Below the pieces are notes generated by a model. The model saw only the letters and a program-made list of their open reading frames with translations. It made no database searches and was not told the origin of the DNA. Positions 41,922 through 51,013 of a stretch of 53,554 nucleotides of DNA are shown in pieces (within the stretch, counting starts at the first letter, position 1; every line of letters starts with the position of its first letter). Made by a program: the position numbers and the translations under genes. Source of the stretch: an uncultured Alphaproteobacteria bacterium (GTDB lineage: Bacteria > Pseudomonadota > Alphaproteobacteria > HIMB59); the NCBI GenBank assembly GCA_902611415.1, contig CACLZM010000004.1, forward strand, positions 71,628 through 125,181, read 5' to 3'.

Positions 41922-43079
41922 TTACTTAAGAATTTTTTGTATTTCCTCTTGTGAAAAATAATCTGTCTTCTTAAAAGTAGTCTTTATCTCTTGGGGTGTT
42001 TTGGTGTCTGCTGCCTTCATTGTTGATTGAATAATATCCAAAACGTGTAACGATAATTCTCCGCTACATCTGTGTTCAAGTTCATTATCAATACAGTATG
42101 CCATTTCAGCTAATCCGACACCACGGTAGTTCGCATTAGTTGGCGACTCATTAGCCCTACCGCTATGAGATGTAATATTAATTTTACCAAGGGGCATATC
42201 ATCAGTTTTGTGTTCTTGCCAAACACCACTATCATCAGTACTTGTGTATACTGAGCCTCCAAACATATTTGGATCAGGCACAATCATAGAACCTTTATCG
42301 CCGTAAAGCTCTATGTGATTACGTTGGTGAGCTACAACATCAAACGATAAAGTTATTTGAATTAAAGCCCCATTATGAAATTCTAAATTAACTAAATAGC
42401 TAGTTTGACATTCCACATCAAACTCCTGATCTTTTTTTGGACCTATGCCTATAACTCTTTTATCGAAAACTTTCGTAGAAATACCATGAACGCTTTTAGC
42501 AGGGCCAAGTAAATTTACTAAAGCTGTTAAATAGTATGGTCCCATATCTATAACTGGGCCACCTTCATTATTTGCAAACCATGGTTCAGGATTGGGATGA
42601 TAAGATTGAACTCCTGGATAAGCAAAAATCGCATTTCCAAGTCGAACATTTCCAATTTTATTATCGTTTATTAATTCAATAGATTTTTGAATTCCACCAC
42701 CCAAAAAAGTATCAGGAGCATTGCCAATGTATAAGTTTTTACTTTTAGATAATTTTAAGAGATTTTCACCATCTAAAAAATTTACAGCCATTGGTTTCTC
42801 ACTATAAACATGTTTACCACTCTCCAGCGAATTTTTTGCTACCTCGTAATGAGCCTTTGGAATAGTTAAATTTAAAATAATATCGACTTCACTATCATTT
42901 AATATTTCATCAACAGAACAAGAGTTTATATTATAAGTTTCGGCACATTTTTTAGAATTTTCATGATTAATATCAGCACATTTAATTATGCGAAAATTAT
43001 TAAAATAATCATGTCCTCTAAAATATGTTTCAGAAATATGACCACATCCTATTAAGCCAACATTAAAGACTTTGTTCAT
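41922..43079 (-). CDS. Gfo/Idh/MocA family dehydrogenase
   Basis: A 385-aa NAD(P)-dependent oxidoreductase. It opens with the Rossmann motif VGLIGCGHISETYF, carries the catalytic lysine in YSEKPMAVNFLDGE, and the His-containing GGPVIDMGPYYLTALVNLLG. It is the second of the family in the window and differs from the one at 3363. Within an inositol-type operon it could be an inositol or keto-inositol dehydrogenase (IolG-like), but length and motifs fit other sugar dehydrogenases equally well. Confidence 0.87.
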   Translation of the reverse strand: MNKVFNVGLIGCGHISETYFRGHDYFNNFRIIKCADINHENSKKCAETYNINSCSVDEILNDSEVDIILNLTIPKAHYEVAKNSLESGKHVYSEKPMAVNFLDGENLLKLSKSKNLYIGNAPDTFLGGGIQKSIELINDNKIGNVRLGNAIFAYPGVQSYHPNPEPWFANNEGGPVIDMGPYYLTALVNLLGPAKSVHGISTKVFDKRVIGIGPKKDQEFDVECQTSYLVNLEFHNGALIQITLSFDVVAHQRNHIELYGDKGSMIVPDPNMFGGSVYTSTDDSGVWQEHKTDDMPLGKINITSHSGRANESPTNANYRGVGLAEMAYCIDNELEHRCSGELSLHVLDIIQSTMKAADTKTPQEIKTTFKKTDYFSQEEIQKILK

Positions 43080-43088
43080 AAATATGAA

Positions 43089-44546
43089 TTATTTGTCTAG
43101 GCCGCACATATTGATGTATTTTATTTCAATAAAATCATCAATTCCATACTTTGAGCCTTCTCTGCCAAGACCAGACTCTTTTATTCCTCCAAATGGTGCC
43201 TCTGCTTTTGAAGTTAATCCAGTATTGACTCCAACCATTCCGTATTCAAGTGCCTCAGCAACTCTCCATATTCTTCCGATATCTCTAGAATAAAAATAGG
43301 ATGCAAGTCCATATGGTGAGTTATTTGCGAGTTTAATTACTTCTTTTTCATCTTTAAATTTGTATATTGGAGCCACTGGCCCAAATGTTTCTTCAGTTGT
43401 AATTTTTGCTTCTGGTGGGACTTCAGTGAGGATTGTAGGCTGATAAAAGTTCATTCCCAAAGAATGTTTAGATCCACCAATTGCAACTTTTGCGCCATAT
43501 TGTAATGCATCTTGGACATGCTCCTCTACTTTACTTAAAGAGTGCTCATCAATCATGGGTCCAGAGGCATTTTCCTCATTTAAACCATCTCCTACTTTTA
43601 TTTTAGAGACAGCATCAACAAATTTTGAACAGAACTCATCATGAACTTTTTCTTGGACATAAATTCTATTTGCACAAACACAAGTTTGTCCTGTATTTCT
43701 AAATTTGCTTTGGATTGCACCCGCAACTGCATCATCAATATTTGCATCATTAAATACAATGAAGGGTGCGTGACCACCAAGTTCCATTGAGACTTTTTTT
43801 ACAGTTCCAGAACATTTCTGTAAAAGTATTTTTCCAATTTCTGTTGAACCTGTAAAAGATAATTTTCTGACAATTGGATTTGTGGCTAATTCCTCTCCGA
43901 TTTCAGAGGCCTTTCCTGTAATTACATTTAAAGTTCCTTTTGGGAAACCTGCCTCCTCAGCCAAAACAGCTAGTGCGAGTGCAGAATAAGGAGTTTGACT
44001 TGCTGGTTTAATTACAACTGGGCACCCAACAGCTAAAGCTGGTGCACATTTTCTTGTAATCATAGCATTAGGAAAATTCCATGGTGTAATAGATGCCACT
44101 ACACCAACTGGTTGCTTCAAAACAACAATTCTTCGATCGGTCATGGGATCTGGAATTGTATCTCCATAAACCCTCTTTGCTTCTTCTGAGAACCATTCTA
44201 CAAAAGAGGCTCCATAGCCTATTTCTCCGCGTGACTCATTTATTGGTTTTCCTTGTTCAACTGTCATGATTTGAGCTAATTCCTCTTTATTTTCAATCAT
44301 TAAATCAAACCATTTTCTGAGTATTTCTGATCTTTGACGTGCAGATTTTGCCCTCCATTCAGGCCAGGCATTATTTGCTGCTTCTATAGCATTTCTAGTT
44401 TCAGATGTTCCGCACTTAGGTACAGTGCCGATCTCTTTCAAGTTAGCTGGATTGTTAACAGATATTGTCTCACCTGAGACGGCATTAACCCATTCACCGT
44501 TAATGTAGCACTTATCTCTATAAAATTTTGAGTCTTTAATTTCCAT
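43089..44546 (-). CDS. NAD(P)-dependent succinate-semialdehyde-type dehydrogenase
   Basis: A 485-aa aldehyde dehydrogenase. Catalytic Cys289 lies in FRNTGQTCVCANRIYV, almost identical to GabD, and Glu255 in VSMELGGHAPFIV. The cofactor-binding TPWNFPNAMITRK and FTGSTEIGK are intact. It oxidises a semialdehyde to an acid. Here it may take the place of the methylmalonate/malonate semialdehyde dehydrogenase (IolA) expected in inositol breakdown; that is inference. It is 24 bases after the lipoyl-domain gene and 9 before the Gfo/Idh gene. Confidence 0.9.
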   Translation of the reverse strand: MEIKDSKFYRDKCYINGEWVNAVSGETISVNNPANLKEIGTVPKCGTSETRNAIEAANNAWPEWRAKSARQRSEILRKWFDLMIENKEELAQIMTVEQGKPINESRGEIGYGASFVEWFSEEAKRVYGDTIPDPMTDRRIVVLKQPVGVVASITPWNFPNAMITRKCAPALAVGCPVVIKPASQTPYSALALAVLAEEAGFPKGTLNVITGKASEIGEELATNPIVRKLSFTGSTEIGKILLQKCSGTVKKVSMELGGHAPFIVFNDANIDDAVAGAIQSKFRNTGQTCVCANRIYVQEKVHDEFCSKFVDAVSKIKVGDGLNEENASGPMIDEHSLSKVEEHVQDALQYGAKVAIGGSKHSLGMNFYQPTILTEVPPEAKITTEETFGPVAPIYKFKDEKEVIKLANNSPYGLASYFYSRDIGRIWRVAEALEYGMVGVNTGLTSKAEAPFGGIKESGLGREGSKYGIDDFIEIKYINMCGLDK

Positions 44547-44570
44547 AAATATTTATAACAGTTTTAAGTC

Positions 44571-44798
44571 TTATTCTACAGTGGCAATTTTACCACCTAC
44601 AGGGATCATGTCTCCTTCTTGTGCAATTATCTCTGTTAATTTTCCATTAACTGTTGAAGGTATCTCAGCAGCTGTCTTATCAGTCTCAACTTCGCAGAGT
44701 ATATCTCCTTCTTTAATTTCATCTCCGACTTTTTTAAGCCACTTTACTACTTTTCCCTCGTCAACAGTTTCTCCAAGGGATGGCATTATTATTTCCAT
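44571..44798 (-). CDS. Free-standing lipoyl domain
   Basis: A 75-aa protein consisting only of a lipoyl carrier domain. The lipoylated lysine is Lys41 in VETDKTAAEIPS, typical of E2 lipoyl domains and unlike the biotin motif at 29367. IIMPSLGETVDEGKVVKWL opens the domain. There is no catalytic acyltransferase domain and none is encoded nearby. It follows E1 beta by 2 bases, so it is the probable acceptor for the E1 alpha/beta reaction. Confidence 0.87.
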   Translation of the reverse strand: MEIIMPSLGETVDEGKVVKWLKKVGDEIKEGDILCEVETDKTAAEIPSTVNGKLTEIIAQEGDMIPVGGKIATVE

Positions 44799-44800
44799 AA

Positions 44801-45784
44801 TTATTCTCCTTTTAGTTTTTTTATAACCTCATTTACAATTAGTTCCACTGATGGAATTGTATTATCTTCAAGTATATCGGCACTTGGTAAAGGTACATGT
44901 GGTGTAGTTACTCTAGTGACAGGGCCTTTTAAATTTTTAAAACAATGTTCTGAGATTAAAGATGATATTTCCGCTCCCCATCCACAAAGTCTTGGATTTT
45001 CTTCTACTGTCAAGACATGACCAGTCTCGATTACAGATTTTTTTATTGTTTGTAAATCTAGGGGCACTAGAGATCTCAGATCGATTACCTTTGCATTAAT
45101 ATCGTGTTTGTCTTTCAAAATTAATGCAGCCTCTTTTGCTCTTTGTGCCATTAAAGCTAAACCAATAATAGTAATATCTTTTCCCTCGTGAAGCGTATTA
45201 GCCTCCCCGATAGGAATGGATATATCAGTTTGTTCAATTTCTTCTTTAAATGCATAAAGTGATTTATGTTCATAAAATATAACGGGATCAGGGTCCTTTA
45301 CAGCACTATCCATCAAACCCAACACGTCACTAGGGCAGCTTGGTGCGACTACTTTTAAACCTGGTATCATCATAGACCAATTCTCTAAACTTTGAGAATG
45401 TTGTGCACCAAATTTTGACCCTCCACCGTTTGCGGTCCTGATGACCAATGGAATGTTGATTTGGCCATCTGACATATATCTAGTTTTAGCAATTTGATTT
45501 GCCACAATATCCCAACAGACAGCTAAAAAATCTGAAAACATTATTTCTGCTATTGGTCTTAAGCCTGTCATTGCTGCACCCATAGCTGCACCTAAAATCG
45601 CCTGTTCTGAAATTGGTGCATCCATGACTCTCTCTTTACCAAACTCCTCTAAGAGACCGACGGTCGCTTTAAATACTCCACCCGCAGCACCTACGTCTTC
45701 GCCAATAAAAAAAACTTTTTGATCTTTTCTCATGGATTGAGCTATAGCGAGTGAAACACTTGCTCTGTATGTTAATTGTGCCAC
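44801..45784 (-). CDS. 2-oxoacid/acetoin dehydrogenase-type E1 component, beta subunit
   Basis: A 327-aa thiamine-diphosphate enzyme subunit. GEDVGAAGGVFKATVGLLEE, the active-site DAPISEQAILGAAMGAA with the conserved Glu, and IPLVIRTANGGGSKFGAQHS are standard E1 beta or AcoB landmarks. The start is a GTG at 45784, overlapping the alpha subunit by 13 bases. It forms an alpha2beta2 enzyme with the next entry, decarboxylating a 2-oxo acid or cleaving an alpha-dicarbonyl or acyloin such as acetoin, with transfer to lipoate. Confidence 0.9.
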   Translation of the reverse strand: MAQLTYRASVSLAIAQSMRKDQKVFFIGEDVGAAGGVFKATVGLLEEFGKERVMDAPISEQAILGAAMGAAMTGLRPIAEIMFSDFLAVCWDIVANQIAKTRYMSDGQINIPLVIRTANGGGSKFGAQHSQSLENWSMMIPGLKVVAPSCPSDVLGLMDSAVKDPDPVIFYEHKSLYAFKEEIEQTDISIPIGEANTLHEGKDITIIGLALMAQRAKEAALILKDKHDINAKVIDLRSLVPLDLQTIKKSVIETGHVLTVEENPRLCGWGAEISSLISEHCFKNLKGPVTRVTTPHVPLPSADILEDNTIPSVELIVNEVIKKLKGE

Positions 45785-46776
45785 TCAGAACCTCCATTAG
45801 CCCATACATCAGTATATATTTCTTTAATTTCTGGAATTGGAGAAGCCATGGAAATTTCAGTTGCTTTTTCAACTTGATCCTTAATTTTCTCCTCAATTTC
45901 AGAAATTATTTTTTCATTGATATTAAAATCTAACAACTTTGCTCTGTAATTTTTTATTGGGTCTTTGTTTTCCATCCAATCTTTTACTTCCTCATCAGGT
46001 CTGTACTTACCTGGGTCAGCTCTTGAATGCCCACTATGTCGATAAGTCTTGGCCTCAATTAAACTTGGACCTTTACCCTCTCTCGCTTTTGAAATAGCTT
46101 TTTCTGCTGTTCTGAGCATTTCATCAGCATCATTTCCGTCCACAATAATTTTATCTAAATCGTATGCACCTGCTCTATCAGCAGCTGGGTGCTCAACAGC
46201 AGTAACTTCATGAATTGGTGTATATTCCATATATAAATTATTTTCACAAACAAAAACTATGGGTAAATTCCAAATCTTTGCCATGTTCAATGCCTCATGG
46301 AATGCTCCGATATTCGTAGTACCGTCTCCAAAAAAGCAAACGCTTACCTCATTTGTTTTATTATATTTTGATGCTAAAGCAGTGCCATTGGCTATAGTTA
46401 AATGAGCACCTATAATAGCATATGAACCCATAACTCCATTATCTACATCTGTAAGATGCATGGATCCTCCTTTACCTTTCATCAAGCCACACTGTCTACC
46501 CATTAATTCTCCTAAAACTCCCTCGATTGAGGATCCTCTTGCGAGTGTATGTGCGTGCCCACGGTATGTGCAAAATGTATAATCGCCCTGTTTCAAGGCG
46601 ACTCCAAAGGCACCTGCAATAGCTTCCTGACCAAGAGCTAAATGGCTAGTACCTTTGATAAGATTTTGAAGAAAAAGATCATATGCTTTTTTTTCGACTA
46701 ACCTTAATTTCAGCATCATTTCCCATAATTGAAGTCTTTTCTCTTCTCCTATATCGTCATTTAATTTATCTACCAT
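45772..46776 (-). CDS. 2-oxoacid/acetoin dehydrogenase-type E1 component, alpha subunit
   Basis: A 334-aa E1 alpha subunit. The thiamine-diphosphate motif runs from FGDGTTNIGAFHEAL (GDG at 150-152) to FVCENN (Asn180). GKGGSMHLTDVDNGVMGSYA and the phospho-loop-like TYRHSGHSRADPGKYR are typical of the PDH E1/AcoA group. It is closer by eye to acetoin dehydrogenase than to branched-chain E1, but this cannot be settled without alignment. Its ATG overlaps the M24 gene stop. Confidence 0.9.
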   Translation of the reverse strand: MVDKLNDDIGEEKRLQLWEMMLKLRLVEKKAYDLFLQNLIKGTSHLALGQEAIAGAFGVALKQGDYTFCTYRGHAHTLARGSSIEGVLGELMGRQCGLMKGKGGSMHLTDVDNGVMGSYAIIGAHLTIANGTALASKYNKTNEVSVCFFGDGTTNIGAFHEALNMAKIWNLPIVFVCENNLYMEYTPIHEVTAVEHPAADRAGAYDLDKIIVDGNDADEMLRTAEKAISKAREGKGPSLIEAKTYRHSGHSRADPGKYRPDEEVKDWMENKDPIKNYRAKLLDFNINEKIISEIEEKIKDQVEKATEISMASPIPEIKEIYTDVWANGGSEWHN

Positions 46777-48065
46777 TAATATTTATTAGCAATAGGTAGA
46801 TCTTCAGCGGGAAACAAGGAAATCACTTGGCATCCTTTATCAGTAACAATCAATTCTTCTTCAATTCTTGCAGCAGAATAACCATCTTTTGCGGGACAAT
46901 AAGTTTCAAGAGCAAAAACCATTCCTTCTTTAATTTCGTCAGGTGAGTCCATTGAAACCAATCTACTGATTATTGGTCTTTCATGAATTGCCAAACCTAA
47001 ACCATGTCCAAACTGTAATGCGAATGCTGACATTTCATTTGCAAAACCAAATTCCTCAGCCTTCGGCCATACTGATGCAATTTTATCTGTAGATACTCCA
47101 GGTTTTACAAGTTCAATGGCTTTGTCTAGCCACTCTCGACATTGCTTGTAGGCATCATTTTGAGAGTCTGATGCCCGTCCAATATTGAAGGTTCTATAAT
47201 AACAGGTCCTGTAGCCCATATAAGATTGAAGTATGTCAAAGAAAGCTTGATCACCAGGTCTAAAAATTCTATCTGTAAAATTATGTGGATGCGGATTACA
47301 TCTTTCGCCTGAAATGGCATTTATTGCTTCAACATCATCTGAACCAAGTTCGTATAAAAGCTTATTTGCATTGGCAACTATTTGGGCTTCACTAACGCCA
47401 GGCTTCATAGTCTCATAAATTTGATGATAAGTTGCATCAACCATCGATGCAGCCTGGTTTAATAACATTAGCTCATCTCTTGATTTTATTTCCCTTGCTT
47501 CAAGAAGAATTTGCTGTCCATCAATTATCTCTAAACCCTCTGCTTGAAGAGCAAACATCATTGCTGGTTCAACAAGATCCACTCCAACGGGTTCATTTGC
47601 TAATCCCTTCTCATTTAACATTGATTTTATTTCTTTTGCGGCATTTTTCATTAATCCTGCATCAGGATGAACTGTACCCCTCAAGCCTACCATTCCTGCC
47701 TTCCAATTTTCTTTTGGAAGCCAAGGCGAAAATAATTGGTGATGCTTAGCCGCTGAACCGAAATCCCACAGCACGGGATCATGGTCTTGAGCTAATAGAG
47801 AATATCTACATATTTTGTCTCTTGACCACTCTCCAATAACTGTGCTTGTGAGATATCGGATGTTGTTATTATCAAAACAAAGGAGTGAACCGGCTTTTGA
47901 ATTTTTTAGAGCCTCTCTGGCTCTTCCTAGTCTATATTTGTGAAGTCTAGGAAAATTAATTCTCTCTTCATAATCTACATTTGTCCTTCCATGAGAAGGT
48001 ACTCTTCTATGCCAATCGTAATTTGGATTAATATCTTCAGGTTTTATGATTGAGGGTTCACTCAT
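46776..48065 (-). CDS. M24-family (creatinase/aminopeptidase P/DddP-like) enzyme with altered metal site
   Basis: A 429-aa pita-bread-fold protein. An N-terminal domain (about 1-195) is followed by a catalytic-type domain (about 200-415). Metal-ligand positions: Asp277 (FFDILQSYMGYRT), then Cys288 where the second Asp is expected (TCYYRTF), His354 (FGHGLGLAIHERP), Glu387 (FALETYC) and Glu402 (RIEEELIVT). Loss of one Asp suggests a mononuclear or metal-free enzyme, as in creatinase, and not a standard aminopeptidase. DddP DMSP lyase is related, but its extra Asp pair is not matched. It sits between SDR and E1 alpha genes. Confidence 0.82.
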   Translation of the reverse strand: MSEPSIIKPEDINPNYDWHRRVPSHGRTNVDYEERINFPRLHKYRLGRAREALKNSKAGSLLCFDNNNIRYLTSTVIGEWSRDKICRYSLLAQDHDPVLWDFGSAAKHHQLFSPWLPKENWKAGMVGLRGTVHPDAGLMKNAAKEIKSMLNEKGLANEPVGVDLVEPAMMFALQAEGLEIIDGQQILLEAREIKSRDELMLLNQAASMVDATYHQIYETMKPGVSEAQIVANANKLLYELGSDDVEAINAISGERCNPHPHNFTDRIFRPGDQAFFDILQSYMGYRTCYYRTFNIGRASDSQNDAYKQCREWLDKAIELVKPGVSTDKIASVWPKAEEFGFANEMSAFALQFGHGLGLAIHERPIISRLVSMDSPDEIKEGMVFALETYCPAKDGYSAARIEEELIVTDKGCQVISLFPAEDLPIANKY

Positions 48066-48869
48066 TTATTGAATTACCATCCCTCCATCAATCATAAGTA
48101 TTTGTCCTGTCATATAATCAGACTCACTAGATGCTAAAAATGATGCTGTGCCCACTACGTCTTCTGGATAGGAATACCTCTTCATCAAAATCATATTCTC
48201 TGCAATTGAGTCCATTGACTCTCCGGGTTTGTCAAATTTTCCAATTGCAACTAAATCTTTATCTAGTTGCTCCCATAGCTCTGTTCTAACTACGCCAGGG
48301 CCATATCCATTAACGGTAATGCCATGCTCAACTAAACTTTTTGCACCACCTTTTATTAGAGCAGCAATAGCATGTTTGCTCATTCCATAAACCACAACAT
48401 CATCAAAAGTTTCTCTGGATAAAATAGAAGCTACATGAATAATTTTGTAAGGTTCTTTTTGTTTGCCTTGTTTAATCATTTGTCGGGCTTGTTCTTGCAT
48501 ACCTAAAAGGGCTCCTCGAACATTTATATCCATAATAAAATCATAATTTTCCTCAGTTATATCCATGAAGAAGAGTGGTTTGTTTACTCCAGCATTATTT
48601 ATAGAAACATTTAGACTACCAAAATTTTCAACTGTTGCTTTTACAGCAGCTACGTGATCTTCACGATTTCGCACGTCTACCTTACATGAGATAGCCTCAC
48701 CTCCAGCTGACCTAATTCTCTCTTCAACCTCTTTACAACCGTCAAGGTTGACATCTGTTAGACAAATTTTGGCTCCTTGGGCAGCAAAGTGCTCTCCTAC
48801 CGCAGCGCCCATGCCTTGAGCAGCGCCTGTAATAAGGACATTTTTCCCTTTTAGTCTCTCTTTATCCAT
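48066..48869 (-). CDS. Short-chain dehydrogenase/reductase (SDR)
   Basis: A 267-aa classical SDR. The NAD(P) motif TGAAQGMG begins at residue 14, NNAG is at 91-94, and the catalytic Ser148, Tyr161 and Lys165 (VYGMSKHA) are intact. The Asp in CLTDVNLDG after strand 2 favours NAD(H). It probably oxidises a sugar or polyol hydroxyl. It is the first enzyme gene after the transporter genes, 69 bases downstream, and its stop abuts the M24 gene start. Confidence 0.9.
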   Translation of the reverse strand: MDKERLKGKNVLITGAAQGMGAAVGEHFAAQGAKICLTDVNLDGCKEVEERIRSAGGEAISCKVDVRNREDHVAAVKATVENFGSLNVSINNAGVNKPLFFMDITEENYDFIMDINVRGALLGMQEQARQMIKQGKQKEPYKIIHVASILSRETFDDVVVYGMSKHAIAALIKGGAKSLVEHGITVNGYGPGVVRTELWEQLDKDLVAIGKFDKPGESMDSIAENMILMKRYSYPEDVVGTASFLASSESDYMTGQILMIDGGMVIQ

Positions 48870-48938
48870 AAATTTCCTCCATCTTTATTATATAATAAGT
48901 AATTAAATTACTGACTTCAAATATATTCAAAATGAATA

Positions 48939-49973
48939 TTATCTACCTAAAGCCGATCTCTTTTTTTCCAGCAAAGATGTTTTTCGTTCATCAATTGTGG
49001 CAAGCAGACTTTTCCTAGCTTGCCGCGAGTCAAATACCCTAGACATAGTTTGGAAAACTATAACGATTACCAAAAGCACTGATGTAAATAATTGAACAAA
49101 ATGAACCTGAAGTGCATAGAATACGAGACCAGTATTTAAAAAATTAACTGTTAAAGCTCCGATAGCAGCTCCTAAAACACCACCCTTTCCCCCTAGTATA
49201 CTCACACCTCCAACAAAAGCTGCTACAGTTCCTGCTAAAAGAAGGTATTGCAGTCCTAAGCCTTGAGCCGTTCCTGATTTCAAACCAATTACAGTTCCAG
49301 CAAAACCGGCACAAAAACCTGATAGCGCAAAAGCTATAATCATTGGGCGTCTTAAAGGTATACCTGCAGTAAGTGCTTCTTTTCTTGCACCACCGATCGC
49401 ATATATTTCTCTTCCATATTTTGTGTAACGCATAAAAATTCCTACACAAATGAATATGAAGATAACCGTTAGGCTAGCAGGAGAAAAATACATTAAAACT
49501 TTAGTAGTAATAAAATCAGGAACTCTAAAATCTGTTAACATAACCGTTTTTTCTTCAGCAATTAGTAAAGCCACACCTCTAAGCAACATTAGCGTACCAA
49601 CTGTAATCACAATCGCTCTTATTCTTATGAAAGCTATAACAAAACCTTGTGTTGCACCGATTAAAGTTGAAACTGAAAGTCCTATAATCATCGCTAATGG
49701 GGCGCCTAAGGGGTCTGTTAATTTTACAACTATCACAGCACATAGGGCTGCGTTTGACCCAATTGATAAATCAATTTCTCCAGCAATTATACAAATTGTT
49801 AATGCTAAACCTACAAGGCCCAAGACTGCAAACCTTTCAAGAATAGCGAAACTGATATTGTGACTAAAGAAAACCTCTATATTAATTGCAAAGAATACAT
49901 AAACACAAAATGATAATAAGATTGCAAAAGAGAGATCCACATCTTTTGTAATCTTTTTTAAAAAATTTTCCAT
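48939..49973 (-). CDS. ABC sugar transporter permease, RbsC family (second of pair)
   Basis: A 344-aa inner-membrane permease with 8-10 hydrophobic helices. IIAGEIDLSIGSNAALCAVI is the RbsC-type signature, AFIRIRAIVITVGTLMLLRG and AFVGGVSILGGKGGVLGAAI are further landmarks. The Arg/Lys-rich tail is cytoplasmic. The ATG shares one base with the stop of the first permease. The two permeases suggest a heterodimeric channel as in AI-2, rhamnose or autoinducer-type importers. Confidence 0.9.
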   Translation of the reverse strand: MENFLKKITKDVDLSFAILLSFCVYVFFAINIEVFFSHNISFAILERFAVLGLVGLALTICIIAGEIDLSIGSNAALCAVIVVKLTDPLGAPLAMIIGLSVSTLIGATQGFVIAFIRIRAIVITVGTLMLLRGVALLIAEEKTVMLTDFRVPDFITTKVLMYFSPASLTVIFIFICVGIFMRYTKYGREIYAIGGARKEALTAGIPLRRPMIIAFALSGFCAGFAGTVIGLKSGTAQGLGLQYLLLAGTVAAFVGGVSILGGKGGVLGAAIGALTVNFLNTGLVFYALQVHFVQLFTSVLLVIVIVFQTMSRVFDSRQARKSLLATIDERKTSLLEKKRSALGR

Positions 49974-51013
49974 TATTCCTGAGCCCTACTTCCTTTAGCA
50001 AATAAACCAAAAACTATGATGCTAAAGACGATCATTAAGCCCACACCAACTATTCTAGGTCCACTATTAAATCCTTGTAAAACCATCATATTATCAACCA
50101 TAGCAATAAAAATTGCTCCCAAACTAGTTCTTAAAGTAGATCCATAACCGCCCATTATTGAATTTCCACCAACCATGACAGTTGCTATAACGAGTATTGT
50201 CATGTCACCTGAAGATCCAAATTCTGCAGAAAAATAATTAGATTGAGCACTATCCATTTGAGCAACAAAAGCAACTGCAACAAAAGCACAGCAAACAGAA
50301 CAAATTGTAAAAACTATTATTGCCATGGAAAAATTTTCATGACCAGTGGCTTTTCCAGCAGCTTTGTTTGCTCCGACTAAATAAACTTTTCTTCCAAAAT
50401 TTGTATGTCTTAAAACTATTTCAGCAGCAATGGCTATTAAAATAAATGACCATGTAATACTGGGAAGACCTAGAAAAGAACCAGTCCCTAACCATTCTGC
50501 ATCATGAGGTCTAGTAAAGTTTATTACAAGGTTATCACTCCACCATGCACCAATACCATATAGGATGCCTGCTCCACCTAATGTTACTACAATTGGGTTG
50601 CCTCCCATTCCAACAAAATATCCTTGTATTACTCCACTTACGACACCTACTGCTAAAGCAGCTAATAGTGAAACTAAAAAGTTTCCTGCAAGATCCGGTG
50701 ATCCAAAACCAGTAGCCATACCCATAGCAAACGTAACACCACAAATTGATGCTGTTTCTTTTAATGACAATAAAAAAAAATTTCCTGACAGAGTTACAAA
50801 TGTGAGTCCTATAGCCATAATGCCATATAGTGCTGCATCTCTGATAATTGCTTTAAAATTGGTTATTGTTAAATAATTTTCTGTGAAAAAAATTCCATAT
50901 ATAAACATCACAGCAAAAAGTGACAACAAAATAGCAAGAAGTGTGCGATCTTTATAGAATTGTAAAAATTTTGTAGAAAAAGGTAATTGATTATTTTCGA
51001 TAATAGCACTCAT
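49973..51013 (-). CDS. ABC sugar transporter permease, RbsC family (first of pair)
   Basis: A 346-aa inner-membrane permease. IMAIGLTFVTLSGNFFLLSL replaces the usual DLSVG helix motif with S-G-N, while GYFVGMGGNPIVVTLGGAGI and TVMVGGNSIMGGYGSTLRTS are conserved. The loss of the acidic residue in the signature helix sets it apart from its partner. It overlaps the ATPase gene by 4 bases (ATGA-type). Confidence 0.9.
   Translation of the reverse strand: MSAIIENNQLPFSTKFLQFYKDRTLLAILLSLFAVMFIYGIFFTENYLTITNFKAIIRDAALYGIMAIGLTFVTLSGNFFLLSLKETASICGVTFAMGMATGFGSPDLAGNFLVSLLAALAVGVVSGVIQGYFVGMGGNPIVVTLGGAGILYGIGAWWSDNLVINFTRPHDAEWLGTGSFLGLPSITWSFILIAIAAEIVLRHTNFGRKVYLVGANKAAGKATGHENFSMAIIVFTICSVCCAFVAVAFVAQMDSAQSNYFSAEFGSSGDMTILVIATVMVGGNSIMGGYGSTLRTSLGAIFIAMVDNMMVLQGFNSGPRIVGVGLMIVFSIIVFGLFAKGSRAQE

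Noticed and set aside
47432-47749. 105-aa plus-strand ORF opposite the M24 gene
   Set aside because: Repetitive Leu/Pro/His composition, no ribosome binding site, lies wholly within a clear gene on the other strand.
46776-48065. DddP (DMSP lyase)
   Set aside because: Same superfamily and similar length, but the Asp-x-Asp and following Asp iron ligands of DddP are not matched (Asp277, then Cys288).
49450-50876. Plus-strand ORFs of 137 aa and 103 aa opposite the permeases
   Set aside because: Typical reverse-complement shadows of membrane protein genes (Thr/Pro/Ala-rich); the permease frames are intact.
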